Of a stretch of DNA of 48,020 nt, positions 1 to 9,477 are shown piece by piece. A program made the translations under genes and the position numbers. The notes below the pieces were generated by a model that made no database searches, was not told the DNA's origin, and saw only the letters and a program-made list of their open reading frames with translations. This DNA is from Auriscalpium vulgare (Eukaryota; Basidiomycota; Agaricomycetes; Russulales; Auriscalpiaceae), in contig JAHBBC010000075.1 of assembly GCA_019915015.1 (NCBI GenBank), forward strand, positions 1-48,020, given 5' to 3'. Numbering within the stretch: position 1 is the stretch's first letter; the number at the start of each line of letters is the position of its first letter.

Positions 1-68
1 ATCAGGAAAACGGTCGGCTACCGCCAAGCTCGCGCAAGCTCACAAGCTTCCGCAAGACATCGTGATAG

Positions 69-161
69 CTTGAATCGTCTAGACAGCTGGCCCAAGACCG
101 TCCTCGAAGCGACACGTAATGCGCGCGCGGCTAGCATGTCTCTTGTATCGTCTAGACAGCT
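69..161. repeat. 20-nt direct repeat, two copies 73 bp apart
   Basis: A 20-nt segment ending in the core ATCGTCTAGACAGCT occurs at 69-88 and again at 142-161 with one mismatch. The core contains the palindrome GTCTAGAC. No gene was recognised in 1-560, so the repeat has no assigned role. It may be a small tandem duplication that has since diverged in between. Confidence 0.6.
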
Positions 162-603
162 CTCCACGGCGGCCTGACAGAGCTTGCCAGCCTGAAAGTT
201 ACAAGACCCGCAATCGGGGCAGGAACTGTGACCGTCGACGTCACACAATTGTTTGAAACTTACAAGTCGTGTGCAGCTCTCTCATACTCTACCTCCATCC
301 CGTCATTCCCGTACTCACTCTTCGCCTACCCGCTCGTTCCTCGACACTGGTGCTTCCGAATAACACACTAACAGCGATGACTCACATGACTACATTTGCT
401 CTAATGTCGCAGTCGAGTCGCTTGAACTGTCGTGCTGGCAACCTCCCGGACACACCCCACCTGAACGGACTCGAACACGTCAGTCCCTGCCGGATATAGG
501 CACAAGTGTGCTGGGTATTAGGTGAGTAAATCCCTCAAGGAATCCACCTTCACCGAGCAGTTCTTACTGTGTCTGCCACGTCACTAACTCAGTCCCCCAT
601 GCC

Positions 604-1155
604 TTGTACACCCCCGTCTCCCGCATCGCGCACTCCACGCGCCGCACCACCCTCAACAACACCTACCTCGAGCCCGACACCGCTTACGCGCTGCCGTTCG
701 CATCCTGCGGACAACCGTCTCATCGTGGGCCAGCCAGGCGCGTGCCGGGCGCGTGTCACGCTCCAACTTGTTCACCCAGGAGAACCCATCTGTGTGCATT
801 CAGCCTGCCCGACGCTCACAGCGTCAACAAAGACAGCAGCAGCAGGCGGTGGTTGCAGAGTACAGGTCGCGGCTGGGCACGGCGCGCTCGCGGGAGCATT
901 CGCTGGCGGGCTCGTTCGAGGACGACAGCGAATTGGACGACGGGGATGCGTACGTGCAGTTAGTCGCCGTCCGGCGGCGGCAGCAACGGAAACGGCGGCG
1001 CGTGCAGGCGCAGGCACATCGGGAGCATGGACCACAGCGCGGCAGGGTAACACATTTCTGGAGAGGTGCATGTAATGTGGTAGCGCACGCGCGCATCTCA
1101 CCTGCCCCGTCCGGGGCCGTCGCACGGCAAGGATGTCCTGAGGACAAATGAAAAA
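604..1155 (+). other. Unassigned coding-like stretch left of the copia fragment
   Basis: I do not recognise this as a known family. Two plus-strand frames look like protein rather than noise. About 604-720 reads as a Thr/Ser/Pro-containing peptide. About 753-1050 reads as a Gln-rich segment (QQRQQQQ near 822-845), an acidic patch (FEDDSELDDGD near 915-950) and an Arg/Gln-rich basic helix (RRRQQRKRRR near 970-1000). The Gln/acidic/basic alternation resembles the disordered or coiled-coil end of a nuclear protein. No start codon or splice junction ties the frames together, so this may be the 3' part of a gene continuing from the left or a relic cut by the neighbouring retrotransposon. Confidence 0.3.
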
Positions 1156-1225
1156 GGTGCGCACGAGTCCTGCTCATGATGCGCCTGCGGTTGACTGCCT
1201 GTGCATGAATAGATCCTATATTGGT

Positions 1226-1425
1226 TGTGTAGAATAAACAAGTAGAGAGCGAGTAAAATAGAGAATAAGATTAATTTATTCCGGCTCCTGAACGCGAGCC
1301 TTTATACCTAAGTACAAGACTACTGGAATATTCCTATGACTAGGAATTCGCTTATCTACTGTACTTAGTAATCTAATCTAGTATGTTCGGGAGTCGCCGA
1401 GTGGCTTCTCCCACTAACTACAACA
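1226..1425 (-). repeat. Probable 3' LTR of the copia fragment
   Basis: Read on the minus strand, the segment starts TGTTGTAG at 1425 and ends CTACACA at 1226, a short imperfect inverted repeat of the TG..CA type expected of LTR ends. It lies immediately downstream of a polypurine tract and the copia polyprotein stop, which is where a 3' LTR should be. The inferred length of 200 bp is typical of small Ty1/copia LTRs. No second LTR was seen in the window, so the outer boundary at 1226 rests only on the inverted repeat. Confidence 0.7.
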
Positions 1426-1441
1426 CTCCCCCTCGACTCCC
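1426..1441 (-). other. Polypurine tract of copia retrotransposon
   Basis: On the minus strand this is a G/A-rich run (GGGAGTCGAGGGGGAG) directly abutting the LTR start. That is the usual priming site for plus-strand cDNA synthesis in LTR retrotransposons. It begins only a few bases after the polyprotein stop codon at 1444. Confidence 0.65.
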
Positions 1442-1443
1442 GA

Positions 1444-1860
1444 TTACCGCATTCCCAAGTGCTGAACAAGTTCCTGGTGATGCGGCTTAGGTAGTGCTTT
1501 TGTGAATACGTCTGCGAGATTGTCGAGGGTCGCGCAGTATTCAACTGACACTTCGTTAGAAGTAATACAGTCTCGAATGAAATGATGCCGGATGTCGATA
1601 TGCTTGCTCCGGGCGTGAAAAGTCTGATTCTGCGAAAATTTGATGGTGCCCTGGTTATCGACGTTGATTTGCGTCGGCTCGTCCATGGGCGCGCCTAATT
1701 CCCTGAGGAATCTGCGAATCCAGATCGTTTCGCGTGCCGCATGGCTCAGGGCCATGTACTCTGCTTCCATACTGGATATGGCAACTGTCGGTTGCTTCTT
1801 CGAACTCCAAGAGATCGGGCCTCCCGCGATCTTGAAGACGTAACCGGAAGTTGACCTCCT
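1444..1860 (-). mobile_element. Ty1/copia polyprotein, RNase H C-terminal fragment (5'-truncated)
   Basis: This encodes the C-terminal end of a copia Pol: the RNase H segment with RRSTSGYVF, the catalytic-Glu motif SSMEAEYMAL, the Asp-containing VDNQGTIKF, ARSKHIDIRHHFIRD and the closing ADVFTKALP...LGM. RNase H degrades the RNA strand of the RNA-DNA hybrid during reverse transcription. The first catalytic Asp, in the usual DADWAG block just before RRSTSGY, is missing. Similarity stops at about 1860, exactly where the inverted-repeat end of the neighbouring DNA transposon begins. The open frame runs on to 2028, but that part is transposon-end sequence. What remains has no stop or frameshift, so the retroelement was probably young when truncated. 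Integrase and reverse transcriptase are absent. Confidence 0.95.
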
Positions 1861-1862
1861 GT

Positions 1863-1889
1863 AGGACCCCCGTAACTCACGCCAGGGGT
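1863..1889 (+). repeat. Left terminal inverted repeat
   Basis: It reads AGGACCCCCGTAACTCACGC and onward. It matches the reverse complement of 8713-8737 with one gap and a few mismatches over about 25 bp. It starts at the break in copia coding similarity, which supports it as a true insertion boundary. Confidence 0.75.
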
Positions 1890-2279
1890 ATGATTTTCGC
1901 ACGGTAGCTAGACGGCGCTTTGCGCCGGAAGCTCTGAGGGGTCTGAGGTAGCTGGGGGCTAGAATTTGGGGCAAAAGTATGATCCTGATGGTGGTAGTTA
2001 GGGGCGCGGTGAACCGATGTCTGATCACAGAGGTAGTTGGACTAAGTACTGGCGGCAGAAGATTTTGACCCCATAATTACCGGTATAATTCGTACAAGTT
2101 GAGACATTAGGTAGAAATTTACGTGGCCTGCTGCGTACGACATTCTACGACAACGCCTCGGACCGAACCTGCTTCTTCTGTGCAGCGCATCACCCTCGCA
2201 GCCATCCCGGCATCGTGCCAATGGATGAGTCCATCACAATCTACAACGACGATGAAATACCTATGTTCCGTCCCGAATT

Positions 2280-3474
2280 ATGGATCTCGCAGGCAAAAGC
2301 TATCCCCAGAACCCACCGCCGGAGCTGCTGGCCTACATCGAGCAGCTCCTCAGGATTCCCAACGCTCCCGAGACTTCTTTGCTCCCCAGCGGCACCGAGG
2401 ATGTTCATTCCTTCGTATCTACACCACTCCCTCGTCGCGATCAGCAGCTCATACACCCCTCAACCAAAGCTGTTTTTAGCCATGACGTGGCAGTCTTCCC
2501 CATAACCACACTTACAAAATCACGAAGCCTTCCTACGGATGCCTTCGTGGACAAGCTTGCTGCACTCGCACCGCAGGCCATCCTGGATGGCGCACAATCA
2601 ATCATGGACCCACGATATGCAAGTGGTGCATCCCCGCTGTGGATGATCACTTACTGGCAACGGATGCGTACGGTCCTCCTGGCACAGGAGACGTGGACGG
2701 CGAGCGTGCGGTGGCTGCTACAAGTCGCTGACGGTTCTATGGAAAGCGAACGCACTGTTGCTCTTATCCACTCGCTTCCCTGGCGCCAGCAACTCATGAT
2801 ACCCGGTGCCGCCACATTTACGACAACATCAGCCCTTGCTCCGCTGTTATCAGACGGCCTTCTCACCGACACCATCGTTGACATGATGCTCATGTGGTTG
2901 AGAAGCCGCGTTCGGAGCACGCCAGGAATTGCCAACAACTTCGAGATCGCCGGACACGAGTTCTGGAATGCAATTTCAAAGATCACAGTAATAGAAGACC
3001 TGTTCCCCGACTCACCTCGTTACCTCAAGAGAATTGAAGACGATCTGCGCACCCATAGGAAGGTACTCCTCTTCCCTGTTTTCCTCGCCAAATACAAGCA
3101 TTTTGTTGTCGTGAAGATCGACGGTCAAGCGGAAACAATATCCTATGGTGAGTACGTTACTATGTCGCCAATGGGAATGCAATCTTACCATTCCTGTGAA
3201 ACAAGGCGACGGCCTTTACCATCAGGGACTGCGCCTGCCTAAAGACATCGAGAAGAAATTGCTCTGGTGGACGCGTGTCAAATTCGGCATTGAGTACAAG
3301 TGGGAGGGACAGTCGCTTACGACAGCGAGACAGACAGATCACGTATCGTGTGGCGTGATCGCCGTGAATGCGGTCGCACACGAAACACTGGGCTGGCAGC
3401 TTTGGGATGATTCAAGGCGCCACGTCGAACGGTTGGCGTGGTTCGAGAGGCTCGCTGCCGACCATATTCAATCG
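2280..3474 (+). CDS. Ulp1-family (C48-like) cysteine protease encoded by the transposon
   Basis: Two exons join cleanly: 2280-3147 and 3206-3474, with a 58-nt GTGAGT..AAG intron at 3148-3205. The joined frame gives ISYGDGLYHQG across the junction. The C-terminal part has the Ulp1 arrangement His-Asp-Gln-Cys: H274 in KHFVVVKID, D291 in YGDGL, Q332 and C338 in RQTDHVSCGV. Family members cleave SUMO or other ubiquitin-like modifiers, and transposon-borne copies are known in several eukaryotic DNA transposon groups. The N-terminal 250 residues are not recognised. An upstream reading frame from 2215 (MPMDESITIYNDDEIPMF) also looks coding, so the real start may lie upstream behind another intron or a frameshift. 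A GTACGC donor follows at 3475, so the protein may continue into the transposase gene. Confidence 0.82.
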
Positions 3475-3740
3475 GTACGCTATATTTTGCTCATTAGCGA
3501 CATGAGGACGACGATACTCAGGTGCTCTGCGCAGGTATCAAGTCATCAGCGACGGTCTGATGCTGTGACAGGCGGCGCCGGACGCGATGAGCCTGTTGCG
3601 CATCATATCCCTCGCGGGATGGCCCACCTTCTAAATCCTCAAGCTTCCGAACCCGGCGAGTCGACCAGAGATGCTGAATGTCTACTTGAAGGATTCAGTC
3701 CAGAGGTGGAAGAAAAGCAGATGGGGCGACGCGCGGAGAC

Positions 3741-4350
3741 ATGGACGAAGGCAGCAAATACGATCCGTCAATTCCACCTCTGTCAATGCCACCTTCTCCT
3801 ACATCATCATATTCAGTACTTGCATCTGCTAGTGGCTATGACAGCGACTGCGACGACATACCTATGCCCGATACCACCGATACCAGCTGCGCATACGCCG
3901 GTCGTTGCTCTCTCCATCCACTGTCGACGATGATCTCCCACCAGTTCCGCGTGGTGGAATGCTGGACCAGGATGGGCCTGGCAGTATCACAGAATGGAGA
4001 AGCCATTTGGAAAATGGGACTTCTGATGCTGCGTCAATGTCGTCAAGAAGGGTGTCGTCGGTGGGAAGTGAGGCGGAGGATTGCGCATCCGATGGAAGTC
4101 GACTGTCAAGGGCATCTAAGAAGATCATCAGTTCCATTGGGACGACACTGAAGGCTGCGCGGGGCTTACTGAAAAGGCGGAGGAAAGGGAGCTCGAGCGC
4201 AGACGACAAGACGGCTGCGAGCGCGAGTGAAGCAACAAGCGCTCAATCTGACACGACTCAGAGGCTCAGGCGCCTATCCATCCTGCAAAACGCACACGCA
4301 CTGTCCCTGGGCCCATTCATCCGTTCTTCGCGCCCAAGGGAAAGAATAAG
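3741..4350 (+). CDS. Ser-rich linker region between protease and transposase (likely same gene)
   Basis: Two successive frames look coding. From 3741 comes a Ser/Pro-rich acidic segment (MPPSPTSSYSVLASASGYDS). From 3905 to about 4255 comes a Ser-rich then basic segment (SRRVSSVGSEAED, KAARGLLKRRRKGSSS). Then, in another frame from about 4250, KRTRTVPGPIHPFFAPKG leads into the zinc-finger part. A possible 35-nt intron at about 4229-4263 (GTGAAG..ACTCAG, with CTGAC branch-like sequence) would join the last two frames in phase. The region is probably disordered and may carry a nuclear-localisation signal. It most likely connects the Ulp1 domain to the transposase in one polypeptide, but the joins at 3475-3740 were not solved. 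Confidence 0.5.
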
Positions 4351-4365
4351 GATGTCATTGCTACC

Positions 4366-7330
4366 GTGTCTGCAAGCACCGCAAGCGCTGATGTTGGGCC
4401 ATCGTCTGGAGCAATCAGCACGCGCCTGGCCAATTCCTTCGTCAAACGCGGTAGGGACGACAACTCAAAGGCGTATACCAAATTCAAGGAGAAAATCCTT
4501 GCGCTTGACGACATGGCCGAGTTCTGTCTAGACGATGTTCGGAAGGTCCGATGCTCTCGATGCAACAAGTACATGCTTATGACTGGGGCGTATCACACCA
4601 AGGCATTCAAACAGCACCAGAAAGTTTGCAAGGGCACAATGCGATCACATACACTGGGCCACATCTGGGCATCAACCTCATCGACGCAGGCCCCCGCTCC
4701 GAGAATGATAGATCGTCCTTGTTTCGGACTTCGCGCAGCAAAATACGCTCGTGTGCGTCAATATTTGGAGCGCACACCATACGGCGGGGGCGGCGGGCCT
4801 TCCCTCGCCGATTTGGCGTTAGAGTTGTATTCGGCACCAGATTATCGTTCGTTGGATAAGGCCAGAAAGCAAGTAGTCGACACGGAGCAAGAGCATCGGT
4901 GGCAGTGGAAGAACTATCGGTCGCCTCCCCTTCATGTCCTTGCGACAGATTGTCTTCGCACTGTAAGGGTGCCGGAAGAGTCAACTGAGGATGTTACTTG
5001 TGTCAACTGCCTCGCTCTGCTGCATGTCCACGTATTCCAGAATGCGACTCGCAAGCCAGTCCCCGAGCCTAAGAATCGCCGCTTCACCCCCAATCATGCT
5101 CAGAAAGACGACATACAGGCCCTCCATCGATATGCTCTTACTCATCCCGACCTTGCACCTCTTCTGGAGGCATACGAAGATGTCAGTAGCTTCAAGTTCA
5201 TAGTATCCCCACGTTACAGCTTCTGATCATTGTCTGCACAGAACCCTCATAGTGCATGCCTAGTCTTCGCAAGAGGCGTTATCGAGGGCAAGCATGGCAA
5301 TTCCTTGTTTGTCGCCTTGATGAACGATCTCGTCAAGAAGAAAGATTTAGAAGAACGAGGTGTCCCTTTGAACGGCATGCGATATTCAGCCATGACATTG
5401 GAGTGGGCGCAAATTATCCACGTCTTAAGCCCGCGAGCATATGAATCCATGATGAATGTGCTACCCGTACCCGCAGAACGGACACTCCAGTCAGTGTTTA
5501 CAAGATTGCATTGATACAATTGACTGATAAATGACCCGAAGGAAACGTCGTGCGCACGAAGTGCAGTTTCCCATCGGCATCACAGAGGCAACATTTGAAT
5601 TTATCTACGAACGGCTGAAATCATTGGACTACCTTGTGGGTCCCGTTGGCCTCGCATGTGATGATACGAAGCTGCTAGAGTCTTTGAGGCCTCACTGGGA
5701 CCCAATACGAAAGTGCTACGTGCTTCTAGGGAGTCCTGGCGATCCCGTCGTCGTGAGCGACATCAACACACTCGATGCCCTCATCCGCACCAGGAAGATC
5801 GAGAAGGCTAAGAAGGTATGAGTTCTACGAATACTTCGGAGGCATGCAGCTCACCGACACATGCCAGATACGCGTATGGACCCTCCAGATCCCTCTTCCC
5901 GGCGTTCCGACTATCGTCGTTGCGGCGCTCCCTATCTCAGAGTCAAACTCGGCGGAGCAACTGTTCGTCCACCTGGAATTAATATTGAATGGCCTTCTCT
6001 CCCGCAAGATCAACGTTGTATCCTACGCCGCAGACGGCACGGCTGTCGAGCGCTCCCTTCAACGTCTCCTGGTCGCTCACGCCGTTGCGTACATTGACTA
6101 CACCCTCAGGCACCCTATTCGCTCACATCGTGACATCAACCTCCACATTCCTCTCATCGGCGCAGGGCGACAGCCTGTCGCACTCATTCAAGATTCGAAC
6201 CATGGGCGCAAGACGTACCGGAACAACGCATTCTCAGGTGCCCGGATACTTACTTTGGGCAGCTATACGACGTCGTACAGCCACTTCCGCCTTGCAGCAA
6301 TTGAAGCAACAGGGACATTGTTTCGGAGGGATGTCGAGAAACTTGATCGACAAGACGACAATGCTGCGACCCGTCTCTTCTCCGGTCATACGCTAGCATG
6401 GTTCACCAACGAGCATCGTGAAATGGTCGGCTCGATTATCTACCTCTTTGTGTTTGGAGAGCTCGTGGATGCATACCAGAATCGATCGATCCCAATTATC
6501 GAACGTGTTCGCATGGTGCTGGCGTGTGCGCACGTTCTTCATGGAATGTGGACCGACTCATGGACATCGCGGGCTACCGAAAGCTCAACACTTCATATCT
6601 CCCGGGCACCCGACATCACAAACTACTTCCTAGTCGTTGGGGTGGCAATTCAGTTGGTGATCATTCTATCGGGACCACCTCGGCTGGCAATACCCATTGC
6701 TGCCCTGGGCTTCTATCAACGAAGTCTGGTGAGCATGTCTTCGGCATTTGGTCGACAGCTTGTGAGGCTTCACCTTGCAAAGACTTCTATATATGATTAC
6801 TAAGCTCTCAGTCCGCTTCCGCGAGCATCTCTTCTCTTCCTTGCAAGACTCTGAGGCAAGGAAAGATCGAATGGATACAATCCTACCTATACCGACCAAT
6901 CGACATTCTGACCATCCATGCCCTCTCCCACATTCCCTCTGATCACGACATTGAGCAGCAACACACAGGCCCATTCGAGGCAGCGAATCTGTGGGACGCT
7001 ACTCGTACTAGACCGGATTTTCTGGACACATTGTTCAGAATCAAGCTCACCGTGTTCGCGCAATATCCATCGTTGTCGAGTTGGTATTCGCAAGGAGGCT
7101 TGGGATGCAATCATAGGGCCAGTTCCGATCGAAAGACGAGGTCCCTGAGTATGACGAAGACGAGCCCGAGATGCTCCAGAGTGGAAAATGGTTGAAGAAG
7201 GCGAGCATGCATACGGAGTTGGTGCGTACTTCGACCAAGCAGTTGAACGCTTTTGACTTGCGCACAGCTGCTTATGCTCAGAGCACTGTCGACATGTTCG
7301 TGTTTTGTCCTCCTCTCACCGCCGATCATT
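4366..7330 (+). CDS. Putative DDE-type transposase with N-terminal CCHC zinc finger
   Basis: A zinc finger C-x2-C-x17-H-x3-C (CSRC..HQKVC) lies near 4549-4626. The frame continues through exons joined by plausible introns: about 5182-5240 (GTCAGT..CACAG), about 5490-5541 (GTCAGT..CGAAG) and a 34-nt GTATGA..GCAG at 5817-5850. Candidate catalytic blocks are ACDDTKLLESLRP (D near 5660), SYAADGTAVER (D near 6033), IQDSNHGRKTYRNN (near 6189-6230) and FTNEHREMVGS (E near 6411). The D-x2-H-x2-K-x2-R-N block recalls the P-element/THAP9 type, but the group is not certain. After about 6515 the frame breaks: SGEHVFGIW and MITKLSVRFREHLFSS appear in shifted frames, and coding-like text continues to about 7330. 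The upstream half looks nearly intact and the downstream half damaged or incompletely spliced. Confidence 0.72.
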
Positions 7331-8712
7331 CGTACGAGTCTAACCCTCACTTACTAGACTGCAATTGCCTAAGACACAGCGTATGCCACACGCCAAGACG
7401 CTGCACATATAGGAAACTCTCCCAGTCGCTCCCTGCTGTGTCGCCGACCCCGCCGGCGCAGGACCTTCCAGTCTACACAGTGATCTCTGCTGATTCGACA
7501 TCTCGAACAGCTCGCAGTCCATTCCATCCGGTCGCATCTACCGACAGGCTGGAAAGGGGTCCGAACAAGGCCTTCCAGTCCTCGGAAGATCTCCACCTTC
7601 CTCTGCTAAACCGGTCCTACCCGCCCAGCAACGCTCTCCGAGAAAACGCCTTCTGCAGTTGGTCAGTATGTTCTTCAAGGCGTCAAGAAGAGCGCGGTGT
7701 TACAGAGCGCGGTGTTACACGGGCGCGGGTCGTCGATGGCTCTGGCGGCAGCCAGCTGCGGGCGGTCGAGACGGAGCAATCACGGCGAAAAGCTGTTGCC
7801 CTGCACCAGGGGAACGGCTGCAAAACGGCGCTGAGGGTCGCTGCAAATGCATTCGTATCAGGCTGCGTCCTGCTAGTGTTTGTATGAGTGCACATACATG
7901 GTATTGACGTCCGCCAGGCTGAACGGGGCGAGGCAGCGAATCTTTCGCAAAGCATCACGTCCCCAGGTCGCACACGTCGGCCATGTCACGCCGCTCCAAA
8001 CAAAACCTCTAACGCTTCCACACTGCATGCCGCCTTCTTATGGCTTGGTTCTCTTGTTGATGATGCAATCTGCCTTGCCGCCGGTGCTCGTAATCTCAAC
8101 ATGACTCGGCATGCGCTGATGGCTGGTTATTCTGACCATGTACGAGAAGTCGGCGCGTTAAGAACGGCAAACAGTGTTTGGGCTTCGGACACGTCTCGCA
8201 TCACCGCTCTTTCCTTCTCGCTGTGAGACTGTTCAAGCCGGTCCGACACAACCAATTCTCCCTCGCAGATCCTAGCAAGATCCTCGTTCGCCTTCCTGAA
8301 ACCGTCCCTACGTCTGTATGCCCTCGACTCATCCCCTCCAAACCGCGGGCTCAACACTATCCGTGGTAAATCTGATGCGCGTGCTTATTCGCCCTCAAGC
8401 AGAACGTCCGCGAATATCGCTCGTGCTATCAGGGAGCTTAGTGGGAGTGGTCAGGCGGGTCTTGAACAGAGGCGGGTGACGATGAACCAGATGATAGTTT
8501 CATTTGACAGGCTCTTGCGCATCCGTAGTACATCCCTCCTGCCTGCACCGCAAAGCGGAGCTTTTTACAATAAACTATACGATTTTTTTGAAGCTATGAT
8601 CCTATCCGTGGTAGCTACGGACCCCAAACGGAGGTCTGAGGGGCGAATGGGTAGCTGGAGGGTCGCGAGCCGCAAAAAAAAAATGTAGTTGACCCCGTTT
8701 GGCGGATCCTAA
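7331..8712 (+). other. Transposon 3' region, no clear gene
   Basis: The remaining interior of the DNA transposon has only short, poorly coding frames. One plus-strand stretch (about 7940-8220, containing LHAAFLWLGSLVDDAICLA) looks more protein-like and may be the tail of the transposase, but no frame links it to the upstream part. A short tandem duplication AGAGCGCGGTGTTACA occurs twice at 7690-7719. Confidence 0.35.
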
Positions 8713-8737
8713 CCCTGCATGAGTTTACGGGGGTCCT
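8713..8737 (-). repeat. Right terminal inverted repeat
   Basis: The reverse complement reads AGGACCCCCGTAAACTCATG and onward, pairing with 1863-1889. A run of A (8675-8683) and a GTTGACCCC motif lie just inside. A similar TTGACCCC occurs inside the left end near 2066-2074. Confidence 0.75.
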
Positions 8738-9477
8738 GAACCACCTGCGGATGAATACTCTACACGGAAGCTCATCGATCTCCCTTTCGGGGATAGCGGG
8801 GGAACGCCCTGTCACGACCCGTCCCTTCCATCCGCTGGGCATCGTAAGTTTTCGAGCTGAAGTTCCTATGGCGGGTCGACTGATCATGTGTCGTTTAGCG
8901 ATCCAGCAGAGCGAGTGTCGCAATCAGGATCGATACCCACGACCGAGTACAACGTGCGAACAGATGTGGGTTTGCGTCGTTGGCAATCTCCTCCGGCCCT
9001 GCTGACCGCTGGTCTGCAGAACTCCCATCCGACCGGAAAGAAAACGCGTCGTTCAATTCGTCCTGCGGAGGGTCACAGTCCCAGTAGAGTTCTTCATGAT
9101 AGAGCAGCTCGACACTCCGTAGATACCTGGAGTCGCCTGTGCGTGGAGGGTTCGCTGACGGCACGTGTGCCCCACGTGACTGAGAGAAATCAAGAAATAT
9201 GAGTACCCTTGCAGCAGCTCCACAGCGCTCCGCCGGCACGCGGCGGTTTGCGCGCTATCCCCGGCTACGGCGTCTCTTATCCGAACTCAATTACGGCCAC
9301 CGCAGGCGCTCTGCAGCCGCGGCCGCCGTCGTCAGCTGCTATGGCCGACCAGCATCTGCCCAATCGGTGTTTCTGCGCATGCTGGCATCACTGTCCCCTT
9401 CGCGTCTCGCCGGTGCTCATAAGCATGCCCAGGCGCTTTTCACACTCCACTGCCTCCCCGTTTCCCCCTTTTCTGGC

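Larger units (their letters stand above)
1863..8737 (+). mobile_element. Putative terminal-inverted-repeat DNA transposon with protease and transposase genes
   Basis: The left end (1863-1889) and the reverse complement of the right end (8713-8737) both begin AGGACCCCCGTAA and stay similar for about 25 bp (CTCACGCCAGGG against ACTCATGCAGGG). Between them the plus strand carries a Ulp1-like protease gene and a zinc-finger plus transposase-like gene. Subterminal direct repeats also occur, for example TATGATCCT..GTGGTAG at 1978 and 8595. Left of the element lies a copia fragment cut at the boundary. The right flank does not resume copia sequence and I could not find a convincing target-site duplication. 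The exact outermost base (AGG, CAGG or TAGG) is uncertain. Superfamily is not settled. Confidence 0.7.

Noticed and set aside
8895..9239. Minus-strand 114-codon frame between the transposon and the P450 relic
   Set aside because: The middle (YHEELYWDCDPPQDELND) looks protein-like, but it is short, isolated and without a motif, so it was not listed as a gene.
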